From Desulfocapsa sp. (GTDB lineage: Bacteria; Desulfobacterota; Desulfobulbia; Desulfobulbales; Desulfocapsaceae), in the NCBI GenBank assembly GCA_030638765.1, contig DAOWDZ010000189.1, positions 1 through 8,308 on the forward strand: 8,308 nucleotides of DNA, given 5' to 3'. Under the pieces are notes generated by a model that was not told the DNA's origin, did no database searches, and saw only the letters and a list, made by a program, of their open reading frames with translations. Position numbers and translations under genes: made by a program. Below are positions 1-7,172 of the stretch, piece by piece (the stretch's first letter is position 1; each line of letters begins with the position of its first letter).

Positions 1-1089
1 ACTCATGGAGGTAAAAAAGAACTGGAAGCAGCAGATAACATAAGAAAACAATGTCAAGAACACACTATTGAGGCCATTGCCATCGGGAACGGTACAGCCG
101 GAAGAGAAACAGAACAATTTATCTGTAATCTGCAACTGCCCGAAGACATTCTTGTCACCCTCGTCAATGAAAGTGGTGCATCAATCTACTCAGCATCAGA
201 TGTTGCCCGCAGAGAGTTTCCTGACCATGATCTCACTGTGCGCGGAGCAGTTTCCATAGGAAGACGCCTTCAGGATCCACTGGCAGAACTTGTCAAACTT
301 GACCCCAAATCAATCGGGGTTGGCCAATATCAGCATGATGTCAACCAGACAGAGCTCAAAGATGGTCTGGAAGATGTGGTGGTAAGCTGTGTTAACAGCG
401 TTGGAGTGGAAGTCAACAGTGCATCACGTGAATTGCTCACCTATGTGTCTGGATTAGGTCCGGTTCTGGCCGACAACATCATCACCCATCGTAATGAACA
501 TGGCCCCTTTAAAAGTAGAAAAGAGTTAATGAAGGTTCCCAGGCTTGGAGCAAAGGCCTTTGAACAGTGTGCAGGATTTTTACGCATCCATAATGCAGAA
601 AATCCTCTTGATAATTCTGCGGTACACCCCGAACAGTATAAAACTGTCACAAAAATGGCAACTGACGCAGGATGCACTATCAGTGATTTAATCAACAGTC
701 AGCAACGAAGAGAGAGCATCAATCTTACAAGATATGTTTCAGACACTCTTGGCCTGCCAAGCCTGCATGATATTTTAGACGAGCTGGCAAAACCCGGACG
801 CGACCCGCGCAAAGAATTCAAAAACTTTGCTTTTGCCAAAGATGTGAACAAAATCGATGATCTTATTAGCGAAATGAGACTCCCGGGGATAGTCACCAAT
901 GTGACCCGCTTTGGTGCCTTTGTGGATATCGGAGTACATCAGGATGGATTAATTCATATCAGCCAGTTAGCCGACAGATTTGTACGCGATCCTGCTGAAA
1001 TTGTGAAGGCGGGACAACAGGTGTTGGTACGGGTAGTTGAAATTGACACAAAGAGAAAACGAATCGCCCTCTCCCTTCGAAAAATATAA
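1..1089 (+). CDS. tex: Tex, RNA-binding transcription accessory protein (C-terminal half, 5' truncated by window edge)
   Basis: The reading frame is open from base 1 to the TAA at 1087-1089, giving 362 residues; Tex proteins are usually 700-800 residues, so the N-terminal half lies outside the window. The visible part starts in the YqgF/RNase H-like region (IAIGNGTAGRETE at residues 26-38; VNESGASIYSAS near 55-66) and carries the Tex signature SIGVGQYQHDVNQ near residues 104-116. A helix-hairpin-helix domain follows at about 140-196 (SGLGPVLADNI and VPRLGAKAFEQ). An S1 RNA-binding domain closes the protein at about 292-362 (GIVTNVTRFGAFVDIGVHQDGLIHIS). Tex is a cytoplasmic nucleic-acid-binding protein associated with the transcription machinery; its exact role is still debated. 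No truncation or frameshift is visible. A GTG at 238 lies inside this frame and is not the true start. No convincing intrinsic terminator follows the stop. Identification is very secure. Confidence 0.97.
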   Translation, partial: THGGKKELEAADNIRKQCQEHTIEAIAIGNGTAGRETEQFICNLQLPEDILVTLVNESGASIYSASDVARREFPDHDLTVRGAVSIGRRLQDPLAELVKLDPKSIGVGQYQHDVNQTELKDGLEDVVVSCVNSVGVEVNSASRELLTYVSGLGPVLADNIITHRNEHGPFKSRKELMKVPRLGAKAFEQCAGFLRIHNAENPLDNSAVHPEQYKTVTKMATDAGCTISDLINSQQRRESINLTRYVSDTLGLPSLHDILDELAKPGRDPRKEFKNFAFAKDVNKIDDLISEMRLPGIVTNVTRFGAFVDIGVHQDGLIHISQLADRFVRDPAEIVKAGQQVLVRVVEIDTKRKRIALSLRKI

Positions 1090-1205
1090 ACTGCCTTTTA
1101 TAAAAAAGAAATGCCAGGTATTTAATAGTTTGCTTTCGTACTCGTTTCCTTGTAAGCACATGTACACATATTCGTACTAATCTATTCACCGTCTTAAAAA
1201 TAATT

Positions 1206-1213
1206 AAAGGAAG
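1206..1213 (+). promoter_or_regulatory. Strong Shine-Dalgarno site of the membrane protein gene
   Basis: AAAGGAAG lies four bases before the ATG at 1218, which puts its AAGGA core six bases from the start. It fixes that ATG as the initiation codon. The rest of the 128-bp gap after tex is AT-rich and holds no clear -35/-10 pair. A separate promoter somewhere in the gap is likely, but I cannot place it. Confidence 0.75.
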
Positions 1214-1217
1214 TCCC

Positions 1218-2429
1218 ATGAAACAAAATCTCGGTAAAAACTATTCTCCATTTTTTTTCCTTTCAGCCTTGGGTAATGGCGGCCTCACCGTGGCCTTTTT
1301 TATCTTTTTCATGTTTATGACTCCTATTCCGGACACTCCCATCCCAACCTTTGATTCTGTATGGAGCTACCTTGGTACAGCATCATTGTTTGCTCAATTT
1401 CTTGGAGTGTTATGCTACGCCCTGATGCTCTATTTTGCATTTAATCATTTCCGACTGCTCATCTGGAATATTAAAGAATACCGGATATTCAAGCAAACAG
1501 AAGGCTTTGAAGAACTCACAAAGAGCAACAATGAAATAACCCTTATGACCATACCGCTCACACTGACCATGACCATAAATGTCATGTTCGTGCTTGGCGC
1601 AATGCTGGTTCCGGGCTTATGGAATATTGTTGAATACCTTTTCCCCTTTGCCTTCCTTGCTTTTCTGGCAACAGGAATCTACGGTCTCGTAATATTCTAT
1701 CGATATTACGGAAAGGTTCTTATCCAGGGTCATTTTCAACATTCCAAAAACAACTCTCTCAGCCAGATGCTCTCCTCATTTACTTTTTCCATGAGTGCCG
1801 TTGGTTTTGCAGCTCCAGTGGCCATGAGTGAAAATCGTATAATGATAGGAATTGCCGCATTCTTTGCCATTTTCTTCTTTGCCGTATCCGCTCTACTCAC
1901 CGTTAAGAATCTGATAATTGGTTTTTACGCCATGATGGATAAGGGTGTCAGTCGTGAAGCCAGTGCAAGTCTTTGGATTATGATCCCAATTCTTACTCTG
2001 CTGGGCATTGCAGGGGTTCGCCTCAACCACGGATTTCATTTTCTTTTTCATGGAGGCGGCTCACCTGCCTTTTATTTTATCTGGTGCAGTTCCATTGTTT
2101 CCATCCAGATATTCATTGGCATATTGGGATACGTGATCATGCGACAGAACAACTATTTCCCAGAATTTGTTCATGGTATCAGTGATGACAGCTCTAAAGA
2201 TGCGGTGAAAAACCCTGCGACCTACGCACTTATCTGTCCCGGGGTTGCATTCTGGGTTTTCGGGATGTTTTTTCTTGACAAAGCTCTTGTCAAGCCAGAT
2301 CTCGTCACTCTTTTTTCGGGAGTATATTTTGTTTTGCTCCTGCCACTGCTTCTGGTGCTCATTAAAACAGTCAGAGTAAATGCGAAGTTGAATAAACGCC
2401 TGCTTCAGGAAGAGACAGTGCAAGAATAA
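1218..2429 (+). CDS. Ten-span integral membrane protein of unassigned function (TDT/SLAC1-like topology, possible TsoY-type family)
   Basis: This 403-residue protein is strongly hydrophobic. I count about ten membrane helices, near residues 10-33, 50-75, 107-132, 135-160, 183-204, 207-235, 248-266, 281-305, 331-355 and 360-386. A short charged loop follows helix 2 (about 85-105), and the C-terminal tail is basic and then acidic. Ten helices is also the count of the tellurite-resistance/dicarboxylate and SLAC1 anion-channel superfamily, so a transporter or channel role is possible, but I see no decisive motif. The N-terminal pattern (SPFFFLSALGNGGLTVAFF, then TPIPDTPIPTFDS) resembles, from memory only, an uncharacterised family named TsoY-type (seleno)proteins. 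The frame has no internal TGA, and the cysteine in ALICPGVAFW (about 339) would be the candidate key residue. The gene follows tex but has its own strong RBS, and it ends at a shared convergent terminator. Coding status is secure; function is unknown. Confidence 0.9.
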   Translation: MKQNLGKNYSPFFFLSALGNGGLTVAFFIFFMFMTPIPDTPIPTFDSVWSYLGTASLFAQFLGVLCYALMLYFAFNHFRLLIWNIKEYRIFKQTEGFEELTKSNNEITLMTIPLTLTMTINVMFVLGAMLVPGLWNIVEYLFPFAFLAFLATGIYGLVIFYRYYGKVLIQGHFQHSKNNSLSQMLSSFTFSMSAVGFAAPVAMSENRIMIGIAAFFAIFFFAVSALLTVKNLIIGFYAMMDKGVSREASASLWIMIPILTLLGIAGVRLNHGFHFLFHGGGSPAFYFIWCSSIVSIQIFIGILGYVIMRQNNYFPEFVHGISDDSSKDAVKNPATYALICPGVAFWVFGMFFLDKALVKPDLVTLFSGVYFVLLLPLLLVLIKTVRVNAKLNKRLLQEETVQE

Positions 2430-2443
2430 AAGGGAAAAGAGAG

Positions 2444-2490
2444 GTGTACTTCCTGTCTGAATCTGTCAGGGAGTACACAACGCTTTTTTT
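2444..2490. terminator. Bidirectional hairpin terminator between convergent genes
   Basis: A 12-bp inverted repeat pairs GTGTACTTCCTG (2444-2455) with CAGGGAGTACAC (2467-2478), with a single mismatch that becomes a G·U pair in RNA and an 11-nt loop. Going right it is followed by seven Ts (2484-2490) that serve the membrane protein gene. Going left, the complement of 2430-2443 is pyrimidine-rich with a T4 run, serving the kinase gene. The right arm coincides with the last three sense codons of the kinase gene, with the stop codon straddling the loop edge. Confidence 0.85.
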
Positions 2491-4313
2491 ACAGCTCGTC
2501 CAAGCTGTTCTCGTGAATACGGTTTACTAATAAATTCACTGGCTCCAAGCTTAAGTGCCTTTTTCACATCACCGCTCTCAGAAAATCCACTTGCGATAAC
2601 AGCCTTTTGGTCTGGAGATATTTCCAGTATTTTTTCATAGGTACGACAACCATTCATGCCCGGATCCATCAGCATATCAAGAACCACAAGATCTACCCTG
2701 TTTTCCTTAACAAACTCGACAGCCTGTTCACCAGAACTTAAGGATACAACATCATACCCTAAAATTTTTAACATCTGGTAGCCAACTTCTCGCAAAGAGC
2801 GTTCATCATCAACAAGCAAAATACGTTCACCATTTCCAGTGAGCGCTTCTTTACCACTCTCCTTTTTAAGAACTACTTTCTTTTCTTGAGTTACGGGAAA
2901 AAACAACTGAAAGCATGTTCCCCGGTTATTGCTATTCACCAGCACAACACCATCATGGTCTTTCATGGTATTCCATACAACAGCAAGCCCGAGACCGGTT
3001 CCACTTCTGCCCATGATTTTTTTTGTATAAAATGGCTCAAAGATCCTTTCTAAATCCACATCATCTATGCCAGATCCATTATCCTGTACACTCAGGACAA
3101 CGTACTCACCTTTTTCTGTATGATATTGAGCTGTATCTTCTTCAGTAATTGTTTTATTTTCTGTGCTGATAATAATTTCACCATCTTCTGCAACAGCTTC
3201 AACTGCATTTGTAACGAGATTCATAAGACATTTTTTCACATGGACAGAAGAGCAGAGAATAGAGGCATCGGCAGCGGTAAGTTGACGCTGACATGAAACC
3301 TGTTGGTATAAACCTTTAAGTGCCATGTATTCGGGAGAGTCAAGATATTCTTCTGCTAAAGAATTCAGGTTCTGTAATTTTCTGGTACTTGCTGCACTTC
3401 GGGCTACAGTTAACAAATCCGCAACTATAACAGCGGCTCTCAATCCTGAGTCATGAATAGCCTCAAGTGGTTTTCTAAGCTTATTATCCCCGGGAAGATC
3501 ATAAAGAATTAATTCCGAATATCCGGTAACACCTGAAAGAATGTTATTCAGATCATGAGCCACACCACCCGCCATCAAACCAATGGATTCCATCTTTTTA
3601 GCTTGAGAAAGTTTTTCTTCAATCTCTTCTCTTTTAATAAAATCCTCTTTAATCTGCTTTTGCTGGCTATTCTGCTCTTCCGTAAACCGATTATAAACGA
3701 TGATGGTCATCCACCAGATAGAAATAAAAATGATCAACAAGATTATACTTGAAGAAATAATAACCGTATTCAAAGTTTTCTTTTTCGACTTAATTAATGT
3801 ATGGGCTACACTTAATTCTTCCAAGTGAATATCTTTGTGCGAAAGTAGAATTGTCTGAAGATTAGATGTTGCTTCATGAACAACTTTCAACTCATTGGTT
3901 TGTAACTTTTCCAAATCACAATCTGAGTCCAACTGATAAAATACGATAACAGATTCGGCCAGTACATTTATTTTTTCTATCAAGAGTTCTGCTGATTTAC
4001 TTTCCTCAACACCTATATGCTGTTCATGTTCCAAGTGAATTTTGCCATGCTTACGCAATAATTCAACAGCCTTTTTCAAATTTTGAAGAGCATCAGTATC
4101 ATGACCTTTTGAGAGCGCAGCTTGTATTGAATACTGTCCTATCTCAGAGGTATAAGTAGACATCTCTGTCATGGCGATGGCACCAGGTGTTATATCAGAA
4201 ATAAGCTCAAAGAGAATCCCTCCTCCTTTTTTTGAATGTAAAAAAAGGAATATATTACTCACTATTATCAGGGCACAAATAACGATGAATCCAAAATGAA
4301 GATATTTTTTCAT
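2466..4313 (-). CDS. Membrane-bound hybrid sensor histidine kinase with C-terminal receiver domain
   Basis: This 615-residue protein has TM1 at about 7-26, a helical, probably periplasmic region at about 30-178 and TM2 at about 181-206. The periplasmic part contains no recognisable PAS or Cache pattern and looks like a four-helix-bundle sensor. A charged linker leads to HisKA with the phospho-acceptor His253 in GGVAHDLNNILSG. HATPase motifs follow: N box with Asn369 (NLVTNAVEAV), G1 DNGSGID (411-417), F box IFEPFYTKK (424-432) and G2 GRSGTGLGLAV (435-445). The receiver spans about 496-612, with acidic Asp502/Asp503, phospho-acceptor Asp546 (VVLDMLMDPGMNG), Ser575 and Lys597 (SKPYS). All catalytic residues are present, so it should be active. 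The expected route is autophosphorylation at His253 and transfer to Asp546. No DNA-binding partner is in the window; the signal and output are unknown. The ATG at 4313 has no clear Shine-Dalgarno, but it is the start that retains TM1. Confidence 0.95.
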   Translation of the reverse strand: MKKYLHFGFIVICALIIVSNIFLFLHSKKGGGILFELISDITPGAIAMTEMSTYTSEIGQYSIQAALSKGHDTDALQNLKKAVELLRKHGKIHLEHEQHIGVEESKSAELLIEKINVLAESVIVFYQLDSDCDLEKLQTNELKVVHEATSNLQTILLSHKDIHLEELSVAHTLIKSKKKTLNTVIISSSIILLIIFISIWWMTIIVYNRFTEEQNSQQKQIKEDFIKREEIEEKLSQAKKMESIGLMAGGVAHDLNNILSGVTGYSELILYDLPGDNKLRKPLEAIHDSGLRAAVIVADLLTVARSAASTRKLQNLNSLAEEYLDSPEYMALKGLYQQVSCQRQLTAADASILCSSVHVKKCLMNLVTNAVEAVAEDGEIIISTENKTITEEDTAQYHTEKGEYVVLSVQDNGSGIDDVDLERIFEPFYTKKIMGRSGTGLGLAVVWNTMKDHDGVVLVNSNNRGTCFQLFFPVTQEKKVVLKKESGKEALTGNGERILLVDDERSLREVGYQMLKILGYDVVSLSSGEQAVEFVKENRVDLVVLDMLMDPGMNGCRTYEKILEISPDQKAVIASGFSESGDVKKALKLGASEFISKPYSREQLGRAVKKALCTP

Positions 4314-4402
4314 TATTACACAGTCTGATTAAATTCAATGACGTATCGAAGCATAAATACTTCAATTTCCACAAGGCAAACAACATCGTTTAGCACATTA
4401 AA

Positions 4403-4431
4403 ATTATATCGCAACTATCTTGGAAAATCCA
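4403..4431 (-). promoter_or_regulatory. Candidate sigma-70-type promoter for the hybrid kinase gene
   Basis: On the minus strand a perfect TATAAT -10 box (4403-4408) lies 17 bp downstream of TGGATT (4426-4431), a poor -35 match. The predicted start is near 4396, giving a leader of about 80 nt before the kinase ATG at 4313. The weak -35 suggests either low activity or help from an activator, and the inverted repeat directly upstream would be suitably placed. The region is AT-rich, so a chance -10 match is possible. Confidence 0.4.
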
Positions 4432-4467
4432 GTAAATGTACTTTTTTTTGACGGGGGGGGCATTTAC
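4432..4467. repeat. Inverted repeat enclosing T8 and G8 homopolymer tracts
   Basis: GTAAATG (4432-4438) and CATTTAC (4461-4467) form a perfect 7-bp inverted repeat separated by 22 bp. The spacer holds eight Ts (4442-4449) and eight Gs (4453-4460) separated only by GAC. The element lies between the candidate terminator of the ligase operon and the candidate kinase promoter, and abuts the -35 position. It could be an operator, a cruciform or G-rich structure, or a slippage-prone tract. The sequence alone does not decide between these. Confidence 0.5.
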
Positions 4468-4495
4468 AAAAAAGAAGCTGTTGCAGAACACAACA
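4468..4495 (-). terminator. Weak intrinsic terminator at the end of the ligase operon
   Basis: On the minus strand, TGTTG (4495-4491) pairs with CAACA (4483-4479) around a 7-nt loop, followed by a U-rich tail GCTTCTTTTTT ending at 4468. The stem is only five base pairs, so termination may be partial. It begins 13 bp after the TAG stop of the AMP ligase gene, which is where the operon would be expected to end. Confidence 0.4.
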
Positions 4496-4508
4496 TAAAG
4501 GAAACAGA

Positions 4509-5891
4509 CTAGGAAGATGAAAGAAGCTTACAAATCTCCTTCCTGTCATACTTACCGTTTGAATTTGTCGGTATAGCAGCTACAACTCTGATTCGTTTTG
4601 GTTGAGCGGCTGGCTCCAACAGATCCATCATGACTTTTTTCAGATGTTCGATGTCAATCTCCTCACCTCTGATAAGTACTGCAATCAGATTACCCCTTCC
4701 ACTCCTGGCAGGAATAGGAACAACCACACATTCTTCAATCTGCGGTTGCTTTTGTAATACATCACGGATCTCATCAAGATCAACCCGAATACCACCCACC
4801 TTGGTTATAGCATCTGCCCTGCCATGGAGAGAAAAGCTATCAGCTCCGACCTGTTCTACCCGATCACCGGAGAGGAAAAAACCTTCTTCGTCCACCATGA
4901 GATCAGGAGACAGAAAGGGAGACTTTACATAAAAGCGACCTTCCCGAATCTGCCAGTCAAGAGGCTCAAGGGGACTGAAAAAATCCTGTCCTGTCAATCG
5001 ATTTCGGCTGGCAAGTCCTCCCGTTTCCGTTGAACCATAAACTTCCACTACTCCAATGCTGTTACAGGAAGAGAATGCAAGGCTGTCTTCTTTTTCAAGC
5101 ATTCCTGCTGAAGAAAATGCCAGCCGAAGAGTAGTCCCGACAGTTTTCCCTGTCAAAATACGATAGTGAACAGGAACACTGACCAGAATGGTTGCTGATT
5201 GCTGCTGCACCGACTCCACAATCTCAAGTGGAAATGATGGTGTTTCCGCAAGAACCGAAGCAGAAGTAACCAGTGGGATCATAATGGAAAAGAGCAGGCC
5301 GTAAATGTGATATGGACTCACAGTTGATACGACAATATCACTGCTGTCAATGTGGTAGCGTGAAGCAATATACATGGCTTCACCAAATATATTCCCAACG
5401 GTTTTAGACCATATTTTAGGAGCACCAGTGGAACCACCGGTGAAAATCTGGAGAAGTTCCTGATCGGCAGAAATATGTACTTCTGGGAATAGCACATCAG
5501 AGGCTGCCTCATCACAGAAAATCAATTCTGTTTTCAATGGAAGTTCTCTATCCACGTCGACCACCGCAGAAGAAAAACCTGTTACATCCTGCATCTGCTG
5601 AAGGGCACGTTTTGAAAAACCATGCGGTAGCACAAGCACAGTATCAGTAACAAGAGCAGCAAGAAGTGCTGCTGCAATCACACTTCTTTCTTCCGCTGCA
5701 AGGCAAACGGGCACCTTCCGAAAAGAAGTCTCTGCCTGTTTCAAAAAAGCTGCAGCCAACTTTCCAGCCATGGAAAACACATCTGCACGGCTTAGTTCAC
5801 CACACAAAAAAGATAGCCCTTGAGTATCTTTTTCATTAAGGCATTTGTTTAAAGAATGTTCAATTTCAGCACTACTGTACAACGCTATCAT
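4509..5891 (-). CDS. AMP-forming acyl/aryl-CoA (or ACP) ligase, aryl polyene-cluster type
   Basis: From the ATG at 5891 this is a 460-residue ANL-superfamily adenylating enzyme. These enzymes activate a carboxylate with ATP and pass it to CoA or an acyl carrier protein. Visible motifs (460-residue numbering) are the P-loop FTGGSTGAPK (150-159), YGSTETGG (285-292), the Gly-Asp of FLSGDR (342-343), GRADAITKVGGIRVD (357-371) and the catalytic lysine region NGKYDRKE (Lys447). It is shorter than typical acyl-CoA synthetases (500-570) and similar to the compact ligases of aryl polyene clusters, which load an aromatic acid starter; that role here is inferred from the neighbouring LolA-like and DUF3261 genes. 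The chosen ATG follows the radical SAM stop by one base (TGAcATG), suggesting translational coupling. A TTG at 5912 would add seven residues and overlap that gene by 20 bp. It is the last gene of its operon. Confidence 0.9.
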   Translation of the reverse strand: MIALYSSAEIEHSLNKCLNEKDTQGLSFLCGELSRADVFSMAGKLAAAFLKQAETSFRKVPVCLAAEERSVIAAALLAALVTDTVLVLPHGFSKRALQQMQDVTGFSSAVVDVDRELPLKTELIFCDEAASDVLFPEVHISADQELLQIFTGGSTGAPKIWSKTVGNIFGEAMYIASRYHIDSSDIVVSTVSPYHIYGLLFSIMIPLVTSASVLAETPSFPLEIVESVQQQSATILVSVPVHYRILTGKTVGTTLRLAFSSAGMLEKEDSLAFSSCNSIGVVEVYGSTETGGLASRNRLTGQDFFSPLEPLDWQIREGRFYVKSPFLSPDLMVDEEGFFLSGDRVEQVGADSFSLHGRADAITKVGGIRVDLDEIRDVLQKQPQIEECVVVPIPARSGRGNLIAVLIRGEEIDIEHLKKVMMDLLEPAAQPKRIRVVAAIPTNSNGKYDRKEICKLLSSS

Positions 5892-5892
5892 G

Positions 5893-7155
5893 TCAGACCA
5901 GATTCTTCCCAAAAGCCTGATCTGCCATATCTCTGTTACGAGGTTTGAAGGTTCCGTCTTCCATCTCTTTACTCACAACCTGCTTAAAGAGTTTGAACAT
6001 TTTCATTTCCTGCGGCTCATCCTGATAAAAGCTGTTCCAGGCAAGATCGAGCAAATCCTGCAACTTTTCAGGACTCATCTGTTTGGGCTGATACACCACC
6101 TTATCTGCTGAAAAATCATTCCAGTCTTTAGAAAGAATCCGATTCTGCTGTTCAAGCTCTCTATACGCCTTGGTATGGGGGAATGGTGTAAGCACAGTAA
6201 ATTCTGCAAGATCAAGTTCAATTTCAAGCAAAAAATCAATGAGTTCCTTTATATAATCTTCAGTATGGCTATCAAGTCCGAGCAGGATAGTCCCTTCAAC
6301 GCCAATACCATGGTCATGATACCGTTTAATACGTTCACGGATATAATCAGAGGTGTCAAAAACGGCCTGATAGACATACCAGGCCCCGGCCTGAGCGGCC
6401 AGATCAAGAATCTCAGGTTTATCTTCAATGGGATGGGAACACCACTTCTTTTTTAAAGGAATCATCTCCCTAAACAGATCTTTCTCCCACTGGCTGTTCT
6501 GAGCGAGCGAATTATCCACAACAAACATTCTGTTGTTTTCAATTCCTGCCATTTCAGCCACAGCTTTATCAATGGGACGAGGTCTAAAATCACGCCCCCC
6601 GAGATAGGAAACGGCACAGGGATAACAGTTAAAGCGACAGCCCCTTGAGGCATGCACAAGATCCACCATCTGCACACCCTTATAATTATAGAGCTTTTTA
6701 TTGAGAAGATCACGTCGCGCCGGGCCAACAAGCCCGATATCCGGCCGATCATCCATATAGTTATAGCAGGGCTTCAGATCATTATTTCTGAAATCGGCCA
6801 TGACCTGTTCCATTCGGCTTTCTGCTTCTCCCAAAAACACGGAATCAGCATGAAGCATGGTTTCTTCAGCATGAAGCATGGTGGCAATACCACCAAAAAT
6901 CACCTTTACACCCTTTTTTCGGAATTTATCAGCAATCTCCCAGCACCGTTTTACCTGTACTTGTAGCATTATGTATACTTCCACCATATCAATATCTTCA
7001 TCGAAATCAATACTTTCAAGATTTTCATCCACAAATTCTATATCGACATAATCAGGTAATGTGGCTGCAAAAACTACAGGGCCATGGGGAGGCAGATGAA
7101 ATTCAGTCTGTCTGGAGAGTTTGGCCCATTTGGGGTAGATTAATTTAAATTTCAT
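5893..7155 (-). CDS. Radical SAM protein with N-terminal cobalamin-binding-type domain
   Basis: This 420-residue protein has the two-part layout of B12-dependent radical SAM enzymes of the BchE/HpnP/HpnJ type. The N-terminal part (about 1-125) looks like a Rossmann cobalamin-binding domain, with an FGGIATML strand-turn at 87-94 and the family-typical HADSVFLGEAE at 102-112; the DxHxxG motif is absent, as in many of these enzymes. The radical SAM core contains CRFNCYPC with the cluster-binding Cys173, Cys177 and Cys180, followed by a TIM-barrel-like region (FVVDNS at 211-216, GTILLGLDSHTEDYI at 288-302) and TPFPHTKAYRELE near 323-335. The reaction cannot be read from sequence; C-methylation, ring formation or another radical modification are all possible. 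It lies 17 bp after the DUF3261 gene and 1 bp before the ligase start, so it is firmly inside the operon. No strong Shine-Dalgarno precedes its ATG. Confidence 0.93.
   Translation of the reverse strand: MKFKLIYPKWAKLSRQTEFHLPPHGPVVFAATLPDYVDIEFVDENLESIDFDEDIDMVEVYIMLQVQVKRCWEIADKFRKKGVKVIFGGIATMLHAEETMLHADSVFLGEAESRMEQVMADFRNNDLKPCYNYMDDRPDIGLVGPARRDLLNKKLYNYKGVQMVDLVHASRGCRFNCYPCAVSYLGGRDFRPRPIDKAVAEMAGIENNRMFVVDNSLAQNSQWEKDLFREMIPLKKKWCSHPIEDKPEILDLAAQAGAWYVYQAVFDTSDYIRERIKRYHDHGIGVEGTILLGLDSHTEDYIKELIDFLLEIELDLAEFTVLTPFPHTKAYRELEQQNRILSKDWNDFSADKVVYQPKQMSPEKLQDLLDLAWNSFYQDEPQEMKMFKLFKQVVSKEMEDGTFKPRNRDMADQAFGKNLV
6845..6882. repeat. Exact 17-nt direct repeat inside the radical SAM gene
   Basis: TCAGCATGAAGCATGGT occurs at 6845-6861 and again at 6866-6882, with a 21-bp period that keeps the frame. 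It encodes the paired TMLHAEE and TMLHADS in the cobalamin-domain region (about 92-105). The segment has the usual family length, so no extra copy seems to have been inserted. Confidence 0.7.
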
Positions 7156-7172
7156 TTTTATTTTCTGTTTCG

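Noticed and set aside
1088..1116. AT-rich partial inverted repeat just after the tex stop (CTTTTATAAAAAAG) as a terminator.
   Set aside because: The stem would be almost all A-T and is not followed by a T-run on the tex strand.
1135..1178. Direct repeat TTCGTACT at 1135-1142 and 1171-1178 in the gap after tex, as a possible operator pair.
   Set aside because: An 8-mer recurring once in a short AT-rich gap is not far from chance, it is not palindromic, and it has no clear relation to a promoter.
959..1219. Minus-strand open frame of 86 residues opposite the tex 3' end and the gap after it.
   Set aside because: It lies largely antisense to the conserved S1 domain of tex, shows no family resemblance, and its composition reflects complementing that region.
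2061..2423. Minus-strand open frame of 120 residues inside the membrane protein gene.
   Set aside because: Fully antisense to a clear membrane protein. The product has no recognisable domain and the region's codon pattern fits the plus-strand frame.
4630..5033. Two plus-strand open frames opposite the AMP ligase gene.
   Set aside because: They mirror the conserved C-terminal domain of the ligase, are Ser/Pro/Arg-rich as shadow frames often are, and lack a plausible RBS or promoter.
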